Source: Acanthochlamys bracteata
Lineage: Eukaryota > Streptophyta > Magnoliopsida > Pandanales > Velloziaceae
Assembly (NCBI GenBank): GCA_019914995.1
Contig: CM034138.1
Coordinates: 5,095,903 to 5,159,902, forward strand
Length of the DNA: 64,000 nucleotides
Direction of reading: 5' to 3'
The notes under the pieces were generated by a model. That model worked only from the letters and a program-made list of their open reading frames with translations, had not been told where the DNA came from and did not search any database. The number at the start of each line of letters is the position of its first letter. Positions within the stretch are counted from its first letter, which is position 1. The translations under genes and the position numbers were made by a program. Positions 48,323-59,245 of the stretch are shown here, in pieces.

Positions 48323-48946
48323 TTTAGTAAAAACAGAGAAACAAAGGGGTTGATTGTGTTACTTGTAGTACTAGCATGCTCAAATAAAAAAATGTTTTCC
48401 TTAGACTGATTCATCACTGTTATTGAATGGAGAGTTAGAGGGGATTTCCAAAATGTTAAGCGTACAAATACCTATCTTTTCCCGGCGTTCATATTGATTA
48501 GGACTCTGACGTGACAGCTAATTGGTTATAGGATTGAGCTGTGAAACAGACAGCATTGTATTAGCTTGATTTGGGTGCCATTTTTCTTTTCTAAGTAGAG
48601 TGATTTTTAAAAATAAATTATTAAAAATATTATTGTTAAAAATAAATTAAATTTTATATCTTTTATAATTAAAGTAAATAAAAAGTGAATTTATATATTT
48701 CTTGTGTTACGTTATATTGAAACATAAAATGTTAAAAATAGAAAGAAGTGAATTCTTTAGTAGAAAGAATACACCCTTTCCGGAGAACTCTCTGCCATGA
48801 ATGTCTGTGAATACAATTTTTGCAGAGGGGTAGTTGTCTTAGATTCACAAATAAAAAAATTTTAATAACTTTCTTACAATAAATTATAACAATTTTTTAC
48901 TTAAAAATTGGCAAAATCAAGCATGCTCAAATATAAGTTAAATTAA
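48323..48946. other. AT-rich spacer
   Basis: No gene, repeat pair or element end could be supported between MITE copies 4 and 5. Confidence 0.4.
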
Positions 48947-49212
48947 GGGAGACGTTTGACAAAATATTTCAAAAAATTATTTTTTATTTTTTTAGTTCAT
49001 ATATTTTAAATATATTTTTTATATATTTCTAAAGAATTTATTCAAAAATTTGAAAAATAAAAAATTTATATAAAATTTTTTTATATAAAAATTTATAAAA
49101 ATAAATTTATTTTAAAATTATAAAACGAATATACCAATACGACAAAAGAATCAAATTCCATAATTCCAATTAGAGATTTATTTGTAAAAATTTTATTTCA
49201 AACACTATATGT
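48947..49212 (+). mobile_element. Tourist-like MITE, copy 5 (degenerate)
   Basis: TAA at 48,944-48,946 is followed by GGGAGACGTTTGACAAAATA, and the right side ends 'atttcaaacactatatg' (reverse complement has GTGTTTGAAAT). The internal AT-rich pattern fits the family loosely. The exact right boundary is uncertain. Confidence 0.45.
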
Positions 49213-49227
49213 CAAAAGCAGTTTTAC

Positions 49228-49768
49228 TAGGGGTGGCAAATTTTGACCCAACTCGAAATCGACCCAAAAAATTGGATTCGGGTCAATCCTTAGCTGGGTT
49301 CGGGTCAAAAAATGACCCAAAATTTTAAACGGATTCGGATCGATCCGAAATTGATTCGTTTAATCCGTTTAACTAATTATATAATATATATTTATACTTA
49401 ATAATTAGAAAATAATAGCAAAAAATTTGAATTTAATTTGTATATATATATTTTTTAATTTATCTTAATTTAACTAATTTTTATTTAATTTATAAAATTT
49501 ATCAAAATTAATATTTTCTTTTTTAAATATATCATAATTAATAATTATTATATATTATTATTAAAAAATTAATATTTATTATTTTTATTTTAATAATTTT
49601 AATTATTAAATGGGTCGATCCGAGTTTGATCCGGTTATAAATAGGTTGGGTTAGGGTTGATAATTTTGACCCATATAAATAAATGGGTCGGATTAGGATT
49701 GAACAATTTTGACCCAATTATTATGGGTCGATCCGGAATCGATTTAGGAATCCGAATTGCCACTCCTA
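49228..49768. mobile_element. hAT-type MITE with perfect 8-bp target duplication
   Basis: The element is 541 bp. Its left end TAGGGGTGGCAAATTTTGAC and right end (reverse complement) TAGGAGTGGCAATTCGGATT are terminal inverted repeats of the GGGGTGGCAA type common in plant hAT MITEs. AGTTTTAC lies directly on both sides (49,220-49,227 and 49,769-49,776). Inside are many GGGTC / GACCC and GGATCGATCC motifs in both orientations near the ends, and an AT-rich core. It has no coding capacity and is mobilised in trans if at all. Confidence 0.85.
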
Positions 49769-49794
49769 AGTTTTACGGTAATATTTTAGTAAGC

Positions 49795-50032
49795 ATTTAG
49801 GATTATTTTTAAAATAAACATTTTTTGAATAAAAATTATTTTACTTTTTAAAAAAATAAGTTCTACTTTCTTATTAAAAAAATAATAAATAAATAAATAA
49901 TAAAAAAATTTATTATGTAAAATTTTATATATTTTTAAAATTTTAAATAAATTTATTAAATATTTATAAAAATTATATTAAAAATATGAAATAAAAAAAT
50001 AAAATAAATTTTTTTGGAATCGCTTTTCCAAA
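49795..50032 (-). mobile_element. Tourist-like MITE, copy 6 (reverse orientation)
   Basis: Read on the - strand it starts near 'gagtttggaaaagcgattcc' and follows the family order ('tttttattttttatttcat', 'atttataaatattt', 'aaaaatttaaaatttttaaaaatata') to 'aataatcctaaatgctta', which mirrors the 'gtaatcctaaaacg' end of copy 2. Confidence 0.55.
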
Positions 50033-50332
50033 CTCTTGTTGCTTCAACGTTTGATGTAATGTAACGAAACTCTAGCGGTTCCTCGTGAAATGAGTACTTA
50101 ACGGATCAATGAAAATTGCAAGTACTCTATAGCTCTTGCGGTTCCTCATAAAGGATTGACCGAAATTAGAAAAAAGAGTAACCAAGAAATTTGTTAATTT
50201 AACGGGATGGAAGGTGGGATGTAGAGTGTTGGATACTATCATGCTCTCGATGCCTTCATGCTTCCAAAGAACGACGCCCCTTGCCGCATGTATGTTTTGG
50301 ATATTTTAAGCTCTCTCCGACTGGTACACTAA
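50033..50332. other. Spacer between MITE copies 6 and 7
   Basis: This stretch has more mixed composition than its neighbours (for example 'ggtgggatgtagagtgttgg'). No open frame or repeat was recognised. Confidence 0.35.
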
Positions 50333-50584
50333 AAGAGAGTTTGAAAGTACCTTTTAAATAAAAAATTTTGGAAACAAAAAATATTTTTATTATTTTTTAA
50401 AAAATAATTTTTAATTTTTATATCTAGAAATAATAAAAATATATATAAAAACTTTTTATTATGTATAATTTTTTTATTTTTTAAAATTTTTAAATAATTT
50501 TTTTAAATATTTATAAAAATATATTAAAAAATATAAAATTAAAAATTAAAAAAATATTTTTAAAATAAGCAACGCCAAACGCTA
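50333..50584 (-). mobile_element. Tourist-like MITE, copy 7 (reverse orientation)
   Basis: On the - strand it starts 'atagcgtttggcgttgctta' and shows the family pattern through 'gtactttcaaactctc'. The GCGTTTGG core at the end is intact. The 3-bp duplication is uncertain. Confidence 0.6.
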
Positions 50585-51828
50585 TATAACACTATCCACT
50601 TACCTTTTATCTCGAGAAATGAGGGACACCAACGAGAGTTTTAATTTCTCTTGGGACAAAGAAGTTACCAATAAATAAATCCTCCGTCGAATAAGATTTT
50701 ATTTACCAATCCACAAAATTCTCTTTAATATAAAAGTAAATAAATTTAAATAATTTTTCTATTAAATTTTATTTTTATTTTTTAAATAGTTATGAATTTA
50801 CGATCAAAATAAATATGTTTTTATTTTAAAAAAACTAAAATTTGTACTTTATCAAAAAGTCAAAATAAGTGGCTTATTTCACAAAAGCTGCCGCATCTAA
50901 ACATCTCAAAATTTTGTGAGTGTTTATAAGCGATTTATTTGAGAAAATAACCAAATTCAAATATAGAGCATGTTTGGCTATGTTTGAAATTTAAAAATTA
51001 TATTAGTAAGTAGCTTACTTCTGAAATGGAGCTTAAGATTATTTTCTAAATAACGAGCTTGTCGCTTCAGTATTTTTTATGGAACCAGCTGAGGATATGT
51101 TTAGTAAAAGAAATACTTATAAGTTTAAGGAGAGCATAAAATGATTGAAATTTTCGTAAATATAACATAATAGATATCATATATATTACTTTTAATATTT
51201 TTTTAACATTATTAACTTAGTTACTTGTTTGTATATTAATTAATAGTTTGAGAAAGTGATAATCTTTAAATAATTTTTCTAATTGATTTTAAATATACAA
51301 ATAAAATATTATTTACTTATACGATTTTATTGTTAAAAATAAATATTTAGCCAAATAATACAGTCATATATTAGCAATTTCAAATAAATATTTTATCATA
51401 AAATACGGTCATACAGTTTTGCCCGAATATTCCGTTAGCAACAACACCACGCCAACTAATGTGTCAATTGATCATCACCTAACTCTTTAGGTTGATTATT
51501 CAATACACTATGATAGAAACCTACAGAATATCAATTAAAGAGAGGTGAATTGAGTTATTACAATTAAAACGAAACACTTCATTATTCTGAATTCAGCCAC
51601 TAAATACTAAGTAGATAATCGACTAAGAGGTTACTGATAGTGGCTAATCGTGAATAATATCTATACTGAAATTATTAGCACAATATAATTCAAATAAAAA
51701 AATAATAGTACTAAGAAAAACAAACTAGACAGCACACTAAAATATTTTATGGTCTAGCACCATAATACCTATTTTCATGTCATTTGACACCACAAGTGCA
51801 CTAATTTTAAAATAACGTACAAACACCA
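50585..51828. other. AT-rich stretch without a supported gene
   Basis: No coding-like frame, RNA gene or paired ends were seen. It contains some further 'aaataatttttct.. aattttatttt' text that may be very old MITE debris. Confidence 0.4.
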
Positions 51829-52533
51829 TGTAATACCCTAAGCTAATGGGCTAGTTGATCGTTGGGCCAAGCCCAAATCAAACCTTTCTTCCACATTGTA
51901 GATTTCTCCGTACTTCTATATATTATCTTACTTCATGTTATTTTATTTTTATAGTTTTTATATCTTCGTCCCGATAGCCTCATCTCTACCCTTCTCCGAT
52001 CGACGATTTGTCCCTCCGGCGTTGATTTTTCTTCTTTTTCTCCTTGGTGATAATCTCCTCACGTAGCTCTTGCTCTTTTTGCTTCAATTTCACTAGATTG
52101 AGCTGTTACGATGGTAGGGCAGAGAGGAGCGAGCTCCTACAAGAATGGGAGCATTCTGCTGTTGATAGAGAGCAAAAATCAGTCACGGAACAAGCATTGG
52201 CAGAACTTGCCGGAAGGCCTCGCTGGAGCCAGAGGTCAATGGACAAGTGTTAGGGATGCCTATCGTGTTTCACTGGAGATCTGGGAAGAAGTGGCACCAA
52301 GCTTGGACAGTTGGGTCAAAGCTAGCAGCTGGGTGCAACTCAGGACAGCCAAAATACCTCGGATGTGTCCTGGGCGCCATTTAATCTGCACCCGGGTGTA
52401 GATCAGTGGCATCTATATGCCATGTAGGAGTTTAGCTCCAATAGGGAGTCTTTTTGTGTAGTTTAATTAGAATTAAAGTTCAGTAGAGAAGAGTTTATTT
52501 TTTATTAGAATTTTAATTAATGAGTATCTTTTA
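51829..52533 (+). repeat. Possible LTR of an unknown retrotransposon, left part
   Basis: The stretch starts TGTAATACCCTAAG and has a TATA-like run near 51,918. It contains a more G+C-rich transcribed-looking part with a 97-codon open frame (52,111-52,401) of no recognised family. It then ends abruptly at the Harbinger element. Beyond that element, at 61,350-61,490, the text continues with pyrimidine-rich LTR-like sequence and a PBS-like 'ttgtatcacgagc'. The simplest reading is one LTR split by the Harbinger insertion. No second LTR copy is in the window, so this is a guess. Confidence 0.3.
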
Positions 52534-52779
52534 CGCTGTGTTTGGATTTGGAGTGAAAGAGAGTGATTGGGAGTAAGTGAACGAATTACTCCTCGTTTTG
52601 GCAATGAATTTATAAGATTAATAGGGAGTAAAATTTCTCCCCATTAATCTCCATTCGGGTGTAATCGGTTACACCTCAATGTGGGGTGTAATCAGGTGAA
52701 GAGAATTTTGGATGACCGTGAAATTCTTATACTATCCATATTATTTGATGAGATTTACGCACGAGTTAGGTTTTAATTT

Positions 52780-52881
52780 TAGTCGATCTCAGCTGCAGCA
52801 GCTCGATAATTGCTTTCGCTCAACTGGATTTCGCTCGTCGCGCTCTCCTCCGATCTCGCCATCTCGCCGCCACCGACAGAG
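52780..52881 (+). other. Probable 5' non-coding exon of the Harbinger transposase transcript
   Basis: A G+C-rich stretch ('ctcagctgcagcagctcg', 'cgctctcctccgatctcgcc') ends at a good donor, gtacgt, at 52,882. The next likely acceptor before the transposase start is 'ttttttgcag' at 55,829, giving an intron of about 2.9 kb. The start of the exon is not defined. Confidence 0.35.
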
Positions 52882-55581
52882 GTACGTTGTTAAACTTTGT
52901 TTCTTTTTTATTTTCGCCGCTCCTTTCATCTGTTTCATTTGCTTTTCGATTTGATTTCTCGAATTGTTTCTTCAATTTGGAGATACTACTTAATGTTGAT
53001 TTCAATTTTCGTTGATTTTCACTCGATGCAGCTGCAGCAGTTCATATTCTTTATTCGTTTTTTTTTCTGCTGCTCATTTCATCTGTTTTAGTTTGTTTCG
53101 TCGGTTTCAATTTTTTCTTCATCAGCATCGCCACATCTCCCCTGTTATGGTGATTTCTGCTATTTGATTTCTTCTGGAGCTACTTTGCCAGCGCTGTCTC
53201 GATTGATTTTTTTCTCAATTACTGTTGATTTCTTTTTTATCTACTCTATTGGTATGTGAACTGGTTTTGATTCATAATCTTCTCTTTGTTGATTTGGTTT
53301 TTTTGGTTCTTTCGTATTGTTTAATTAGTTCTAGGGACTTCTGTGCTTGGTTTTTTTTTCCATTATTTAAAATGTTGCTGAGTGGAATTTGGAATTTCGT
53401 TATTCCTTCGTGGATCTAGGAAAACTTGTTGAATGAAACTTGGGTTTTATGCTCTGCTTTGGTCTTGTTTTGGGAAGAACTTGAAAACAGAAAATGTAAA
53501 CGTTCAATCTTTTAGGTGTTGCTGTAGCCAATTTGTGAATTTTCTTGCTTTTGTTAGAATGCTGTAGCTAAAGTGGGTGGACAGAGCATATTGAGCACTA
53601 TATTTCACTCTATAAAGCAAACCAGAATTCAGTGATTCAAAAAACAGAGAAAATAACAAACTTTAGAAAAGAAAGAAAACTGATTGATGGATTGCTTACA
53701 TGCAGGCATTGTTAATCTAGTTGTGTTTGTTCTTAGGATTTGCTTTGGGATGTTTAATGTTTGTGAAGTAGATTTTCTGAAACTCTGTTAAATGTTTATG
53801 CGAAGTGGATAAATAATTTTGGGTAATAGATTGATTAGAGAGTTATAATGAGGATTTCTTCCTGTATTCCTAGATTGATTTGTAGAATTTTTTGTAGCGT
53901 TTCTGATTTTAATGTATGATTTACAGGATGCAAAAACATGCTTATATAAGTATCTTTATCGACTAATTTATTTTGATCTTAGTGTATTGTGAGTTGAACT
54001 TGTTATTCGTAACCATTATTGTACTTTTCATGAAGCTCACTGTATTAGTGATTAAGTTGTTAATAGATGATTCATTCTTGGACATGTGTTGGATTTTGCA
54101 CGTATCTAACTCACTGCTTGTGTATGTACTTCTCTTAGTACTATGCTAATTCCATCTAGTGTCATTTGTGTAAGAAGCAAAAGGTTCTAGCTATTTAATC
54201 ATGGTTGTTTCATAAAACTAGCTATACATCCTTGAGCAAGGGATTCATGCAAAGAATTAAGACATATGGCTTGTTTGTATTGAGCAGTTCACTGGAGAAG
54301 TAAGACTTAAAGTGGAATAAATAAGCAAACAACTGCAATGTAGTTCTTTAGGTTTTGAAGCGGATTACAAAAGAATATAGTGCTTTATTGCAATTTGTGC
54401 ATAGTAAGAATGTATTCTTCTTCTTGCTTAAGGGAATTTTAATGGTGGATTAGCATTTCCATTTTGTCAGGAAAAGCTTACTCGTTTCTGTAGTAAATAA
54501 ATTCTTTAGCTCTTTGATGAAGCCATAGTTTTTTAGATGCTAGTTTCAGCTGCCTAGTATATACAGATGTTGTATGTTTGAGTTTTATTAGTATTTAAGT
54601 TTGCTATAGCATATAAGTTTGCTTTGTTGTTGGACAGATGCTTTGTTAGTATATAAATTTGCTTAATAGTTTATTCATAATCATATGGCAAGTCAAAAGG
54701 ACACTTAAACTCCACCTTGAAGTACAGCATTTATAGCATTAGCCATGAGCTATTGGAGACTGATGGCATCATATGCCTTCTTCTTTTCTTTTAATACCCA
54801 CCCAAACCTCCCCCCACCGCAACCCCTCCCCCCAAGTCATGGTTGTTTCACTGTAGTTGTACTCTGGAACATTGTAAGCATGTTTTTTTGGCACCATTTT
54901 TTTTCGATTGTGTTTTGTGTGCCCTTTTTCTTCAATTGTGTGTTTTGCACACTTTTTTCTTCAATTTTGTAATTTGTAGCCATTCTTCAATTGTGTGTTT
55001 TGCGCTTTTTTCCCTAATTATGCTGTAACAGCTTATTAGTACTTCCTCTTCTTGTCCACGATACCCTAAACTATATACCTCCAAAATCTTACCCTAAACC
55101 TAGACATAATAAGCAAGAACTCACGCTGTCTTAGTAGTTGTTCTCATAAACCAATCTTGCTAGAAAATTCATATGAGTTTGTACTTTGTAAGTAATTTTT
55201 TTTAAAATCTATTTTGCTGAATTTATATAAAGCTAGTGCTACTCACTACCTTATGATATGATATGATATAAATATTTCAATAGATAGCTGCTAAAAACTA
55301 ATGATGATGCATTTCATGCCTTTTTCAAACAGACAGATCTACATAGTGTTTACATGTAAAGTTAAACTAGTGAGCAAACTAGTTGATGATTAATTAGTGA
55401 GTATATAGTTTCTAAAAATGAAATATTTTGAAAATGTAGATTGTTTTATATTATTATCATTTTACAGCTTGTGATTTAAATGGTGCATTTATTGTTGTTC
55501 TTGCTAGTGGCTGCTTGTAATGTTTCATATTGATTTGTTGTTTCAACTCCTTGTTCTGTTTTTGCTTGTAGCATAAACTAG

Positions 55582-55633
<52 letters not shown>

Positions 55634-55829
55634 TTGTTTACTATTATAGCAATAAATAATCACTATGAGGAATTTTTTCAAGGCTGTATTATTATTTTTT
55701 TTTGTTGGTTTATAATTGTAGGTCTACAAATTTGAGTTGCATGCTTTTATAATGCATTTTTATTCCTTATTCAATGAAATAGGAGTTTTGGTGGCTTGTA
55801 TTGAAATTGCATTCTTTTTTTTTTTGCAG
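52882..55829 (+). other. Long non-coding stretch of the Harbinger element (likely intron)
   Basis: This is T-rich on the + strand, as plant introns are, and the open frames on it have hydrophobic, low-complexity translations. A C-rich patch at 54,795-54,837 and repeated 'tttcttcaattgtgtgttttgc' phrases (54,900-55,010) are the only local features besides the TA microsatellite. Confidence 0.45.
55587..55632. repeat. (TA)n microsatellite
   Basis: This is a run of about 23 TA units inside the Harbinger element. It is self-complementary and prone to length change. Confidence 0.95.
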
Positions 55830-55848
55830 ATTTTGCATCATATTCAAT

Positions 55849-57181
55849 ATGGATGATAAGGTGATTAAGCATTTATATTTGTGTCATTTGGCTATGCCAT
55901 TTTCTGTTTGTACTATTGTTTACTATTTGGTATTACAAAACCAACACAAAAGAAAGTTAAGTTCAATTAGTCCCGACGTTATGGAAGAAAGAGAAAGGGT
56001 TCGATGTGGAGTACTTAGTTCAATTGCTAGTGAAGCTAGATGTCGTAGTATTTGTCGGATGGGCGTCAGCATTTACAAAATGGTGCAACTTATTAGTGAC
56101 ATATGGCGGTCTCAAACCTACACGACGGGCTAGCGTAGAAGAACAAGTTATTAGTTTTATGTGTATTATTAGACAAAAGCTAAGGAATCGTTTAGCACAA
56201 GGTATTTTTCAATGATCCAGAGAAACTATTAGTCGTCATTTTCATGATGTGTTACAGGTTATCATAAAATTAGAAGATAAACTCTTACTTCAACCTGATG
56301 GATCACAAGTTTCTACAGAAATTTACAATAGCTTTAGATATTATCCCTTTTTCAAGGTAAAATAATCTCATAACTTTTAATTATAATATATATTGATTTT
56401 ACATAACTTATTAAGTAATAATTTATAATGTCAGGATTGTATTGGAGCAATTGATGGAACACATATTCGAGTTAAAGTTTCTCCTACCGTTGCTTCTAGA
56501 TATCGTGGTAGAAAGGAATATTCCACACAAAATGTGCTCACTGTTTGTACTTTTGATCTCAAGTTCACTTATGTGTTAGCTGGTTGGGAGGGATCAGCGT
56601 CGGACTCTAGAATTATAAAGAATGCATTAACAAGACGACATCCTTTAAAAATACCACAAGGTAATAATGAGCTACAATGAATATTAAATTAAGCATGAAC
56701 CTTATAATAACATATTCTATTTTTGTTAGGAAAATTCTACTTTGTGGACGCCGGTCATGACAAGGAGTGGACTAATAACACCTTATAGAAGGGTCCGTTA
56801 CCATTTAAAAGAGTACTTGTCCAATCCACCAAGAAATTGTCAAGAACTATTCAACTATCGACATGCATCATTACGTAATACAATTGAAAGAGCATTTGGC
56901 ATACTTAAGAAAAGATTTTCCATCATATCAAGCTCGGATGAACCTTACTTTTGTGTTGATACACAAACAAAAATCATAATAGCATGTTGCATTATGCATA
57001 ATTTTTAATGAGTGAAGACCTAGATGAGGACCTTCTTAAAGAGGTAGATGATGAACTTGCAAACCAACCCATTGATGTCTATAGCAATGATAACGATGAT
57101 ACTAATGATGATGATGTACAAAGAGGAGAGCAAATTAGGGCTGCAATTCCACAAGCTATGTGGAGGGAGTACAATGCATAA
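55849..57181 (+). pseudogene. PIF/Harbinger DDE transposase (broken)
   Basis: The ATG at 55,849 follows an acceptor at 55,829. Exons join at gt/ag sites: 56,356|56,435 and 56,660|56,730. The DDE_Tnp_4 core is clear: IGAIDGTHIRV (first Asp, 56,453), GWEGSASDSRI (second Asp, 56,603), FYFVDAG, RYHLKEY, and NTIERAFG (catalytic Glu, 56,886), then IIACCIMHNF. The N-terminal part has the helix-turn-helix-like GGLKPTRRASVEEQV region. Damage: a frameshift near 56,100; a stop at 56,213 where Arg is usual (TGA, probably from CGA); a frameshift near 56,750 between VDAGH and ITPYR; and a frameshift near 57,005 after HNF. The C-terminal tail (..SEDLDEDLLKEVDDELANQ..) is acidic. All three catalytic codons survive. 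It is not active as it stands. Confidence 0.9.
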
Positions 57182-57411
57182 TTATGTACTAGAGTTTTAT
57201 TTTAATTGACAATTTGATGTAATGAATTATTGTTGATTTAATTGACAATTTGCTTTATTTAGCCTATGCATATTTTTTTTATATACAAATTTGCTTTACC
57301 TTGCTTAGGTTTTTACTTGCCTACTTTACTCTCTAATACAAATTGTTTTACTTAAGAAGTTGATTTACTTGCCTAGTTTATTTATTTAGCTTATGAATAT
57401 ATTTTTTTTAG

Positions 57412-58520
57412 ACTTGTAAGACTTCAATATCTAAGAGAAAGTTACCTAATGCAAGTACAACTACAAGGATTGAGCAACTTCAATGGAGTTATCCTATGGA
57501 TGATGCTATTATTGATGCTTTATTACATCAGCATAATTTAGGAAATCAAGTTAATGGAACTTTCACAACTCATGCTTATGAGAATGTAGTTAAAAAGATG
57601 AAAGAAATATTTCCCAATAAACCACTGGATAAATTTAGGATTATCAACCGTATTAAATACATAAAGAAAAAATTTGCTCCTGTTTGGGACTTAATTTAAG
57701 GGAGGCTTGAGTGGTTTTGCTTGGAATCGTGAAACATGTAAGTTTGATGCTGAGGATGAAGTCTGAGAACAATTAATCAAGGTATATATTTTATTTGCTA
57801 ATTCTAATTTTATAGCTTTACTTAGATATTAAGTTTTATCATCAATAGCACATAACTATATCATCTTATGTTATGTTAATTCAGCAAAATTCTGAAGTTG
57901 CTGAATGGAGGCATAAAGCATTTGCTCTCCCTTATGACAAGCTATGTGTACTCTATGGAAGTGATAGAGCCACAGGTGGTAGAACTTGGACTGGAATTGA
58001 TATAAAAGAGATTCGGAAAAAAGATACAAATCATAACACAGTTGAAGAACTAGATGAATTGATTTCAGAAAACCGTGTTGGATTGGAAGATTTTCATATG
58101 ATGATGAATTTGATCAATTTTATGATGAAACTTCAAATTCAGCAACTCCAAGAACTCCAGCAACTCCAAGTCTCCCTATTGATAGAGAATCACAAAATTT
58201 AGAGCGTCCTTGTAAGAGAGAAAAAGGGAAGGCGAAAGAGAGTGATGGCCTCGAACTTATTAAACAAGCTATGGATAATATGTCTACAGCTATGATGAAT
58301 TCTGCATATGAAATAGCCACAACAGGTAAGAATGACAATCATGACATTCCAAAATGTAAAATTATTAGTTTTTTAGATGAACTTGGACTAGATGATGATC
58401 TCCATGAAGATGCAACCATTTATCTTACGGACAATCCTAAAAAGTTGAAAGTGTTACTTATATATCCACAAGAACGACGCAAGAATCTTCTAATAAAGAT
58501 GATGAGAGGTTCTACTCAAG
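57412..58520 (+). pseudogene. Myb/SANT-like DNA-binding protein of the Harbinger element (broken ORF1 partner)
   Basis: The first part (57,412-57,696) reads ..LQWSYPMDDAIIDALLHQHN.. ..FRIINRIKYIKKKFAPVWDL, typical of the trihelix/Myb_DNA-bind_3 domain in plant Harbinger ORF1 and host relatives. A frameshift at about 57,697 moves it to GGLSGFAWNRETCKFDAEDEV, followed by TGA (57,764) where Trp is usual, then QLIK and a donor at 57,782. The next exon starts at 57,885 (..VAEWRHKAFALPYDKLCVLY..GSDRATGGRTW). A further frameshift lies near 58,100, after which the frame is open to a donor at 58,521 (..DETSNSATPRTPATPSLP.., ..LELIKQAMDNMSTAMM..). In known elements this protein binds the element ends and brings in the transposase. 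At least three breaks are visible. Confidence 0.8.
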
Positions 58521-58548
58521 GTATGCATCTTCATTTATTTTCTTCTTT

Positions 58549-59245
58549 CTGTTTTTTTTTCTATACTTGGATTGAAGCATGTCTGCCTACTAGTTTATTC
58601 TGGATTGGAGCTTGACTGCTTACTAATTTTTCTTTTCTATGTTTGGATTGGAGCTTACTTGTCTGCCTACTGATTTATTTTCTCCCTTCTCTTTTTTTCT
58701 ATACTTGAATTGGAGCATGTCTGTCCACTGATTTATTCTGGATTGGAGCTTGCTTGCATACTGATTTTTTTCTATGCTTAGTTGGAGCTTGCTTATCTAC
58801 CTACTGATTTATTTTCTCCCTTATGTTTTTATTTTCTATACTTGGATTGGAGCATGTCTATCTACCGATTTATTCTGGATTGGAGCTTGCTTGCATACTT
58901 TTTTTTTTCTATGCTTAGTTGGAGCTTGCTTGTCTGCATACAGATTTATTTTCTCCCTTATGTTTTTTTCTCTATACTTGGATTGAAGCATGTCTATCCA
59001 CTGATTTATTCTAGATTGGAGCTTGCTTGCATACTATTTTTTTGCTATGCTTAGTTAGAGCTTGCTTGTCTGCCTAGTGATTTATTTTCTCTCTTTTGTT
59101 TTTTTTGTATACTTAGATTGGAGCATGTCTTTCTACTGATTTATTCTGGATTGGAGCTTGCTTGCATACTGTTTTTTTCTATGCTTAGTTGGAGCTTGCT
59201 TATTGCCTACTGCTTTATTTTCTTCTTTCTATTTTATTTGGATAC
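58549..59245 (+). repeat. 137-bp tandem repeat array in the Harbinger element
   Basis: About five copies have a period of 135-138 bases. The phrase 'tatacttggattgRagcatgtct' starts at about 58,562, 58,700, 58,837, 58,973 and 59,108. Each unit also contains 'gattggagcttgcttgcatact', 'ctatgcttagttggagcttgctt' and 'gatttattttctccc'. The unit itself is built from related sub-repeats ('gattggagc..tg'). It starts 28 bases after the donor ending the Myb-like exon, so it lies in an intron or 3' region. The open frames across it are only consequences of the repeat. Confidence 0.85.

Noticed and set aside
52111..52401. 97-codon open frame with balanced composition
   Set aside because: No family was recognised. 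It lies in LTR-like sequence and is more likely a transcribed non-coding part of an LTR; kept only as part of the possible LTR.
55457..55681. - strand frame with a long Tyr-Ile run
   Set aside because: It is only the (TA)n microsatellite in translation.
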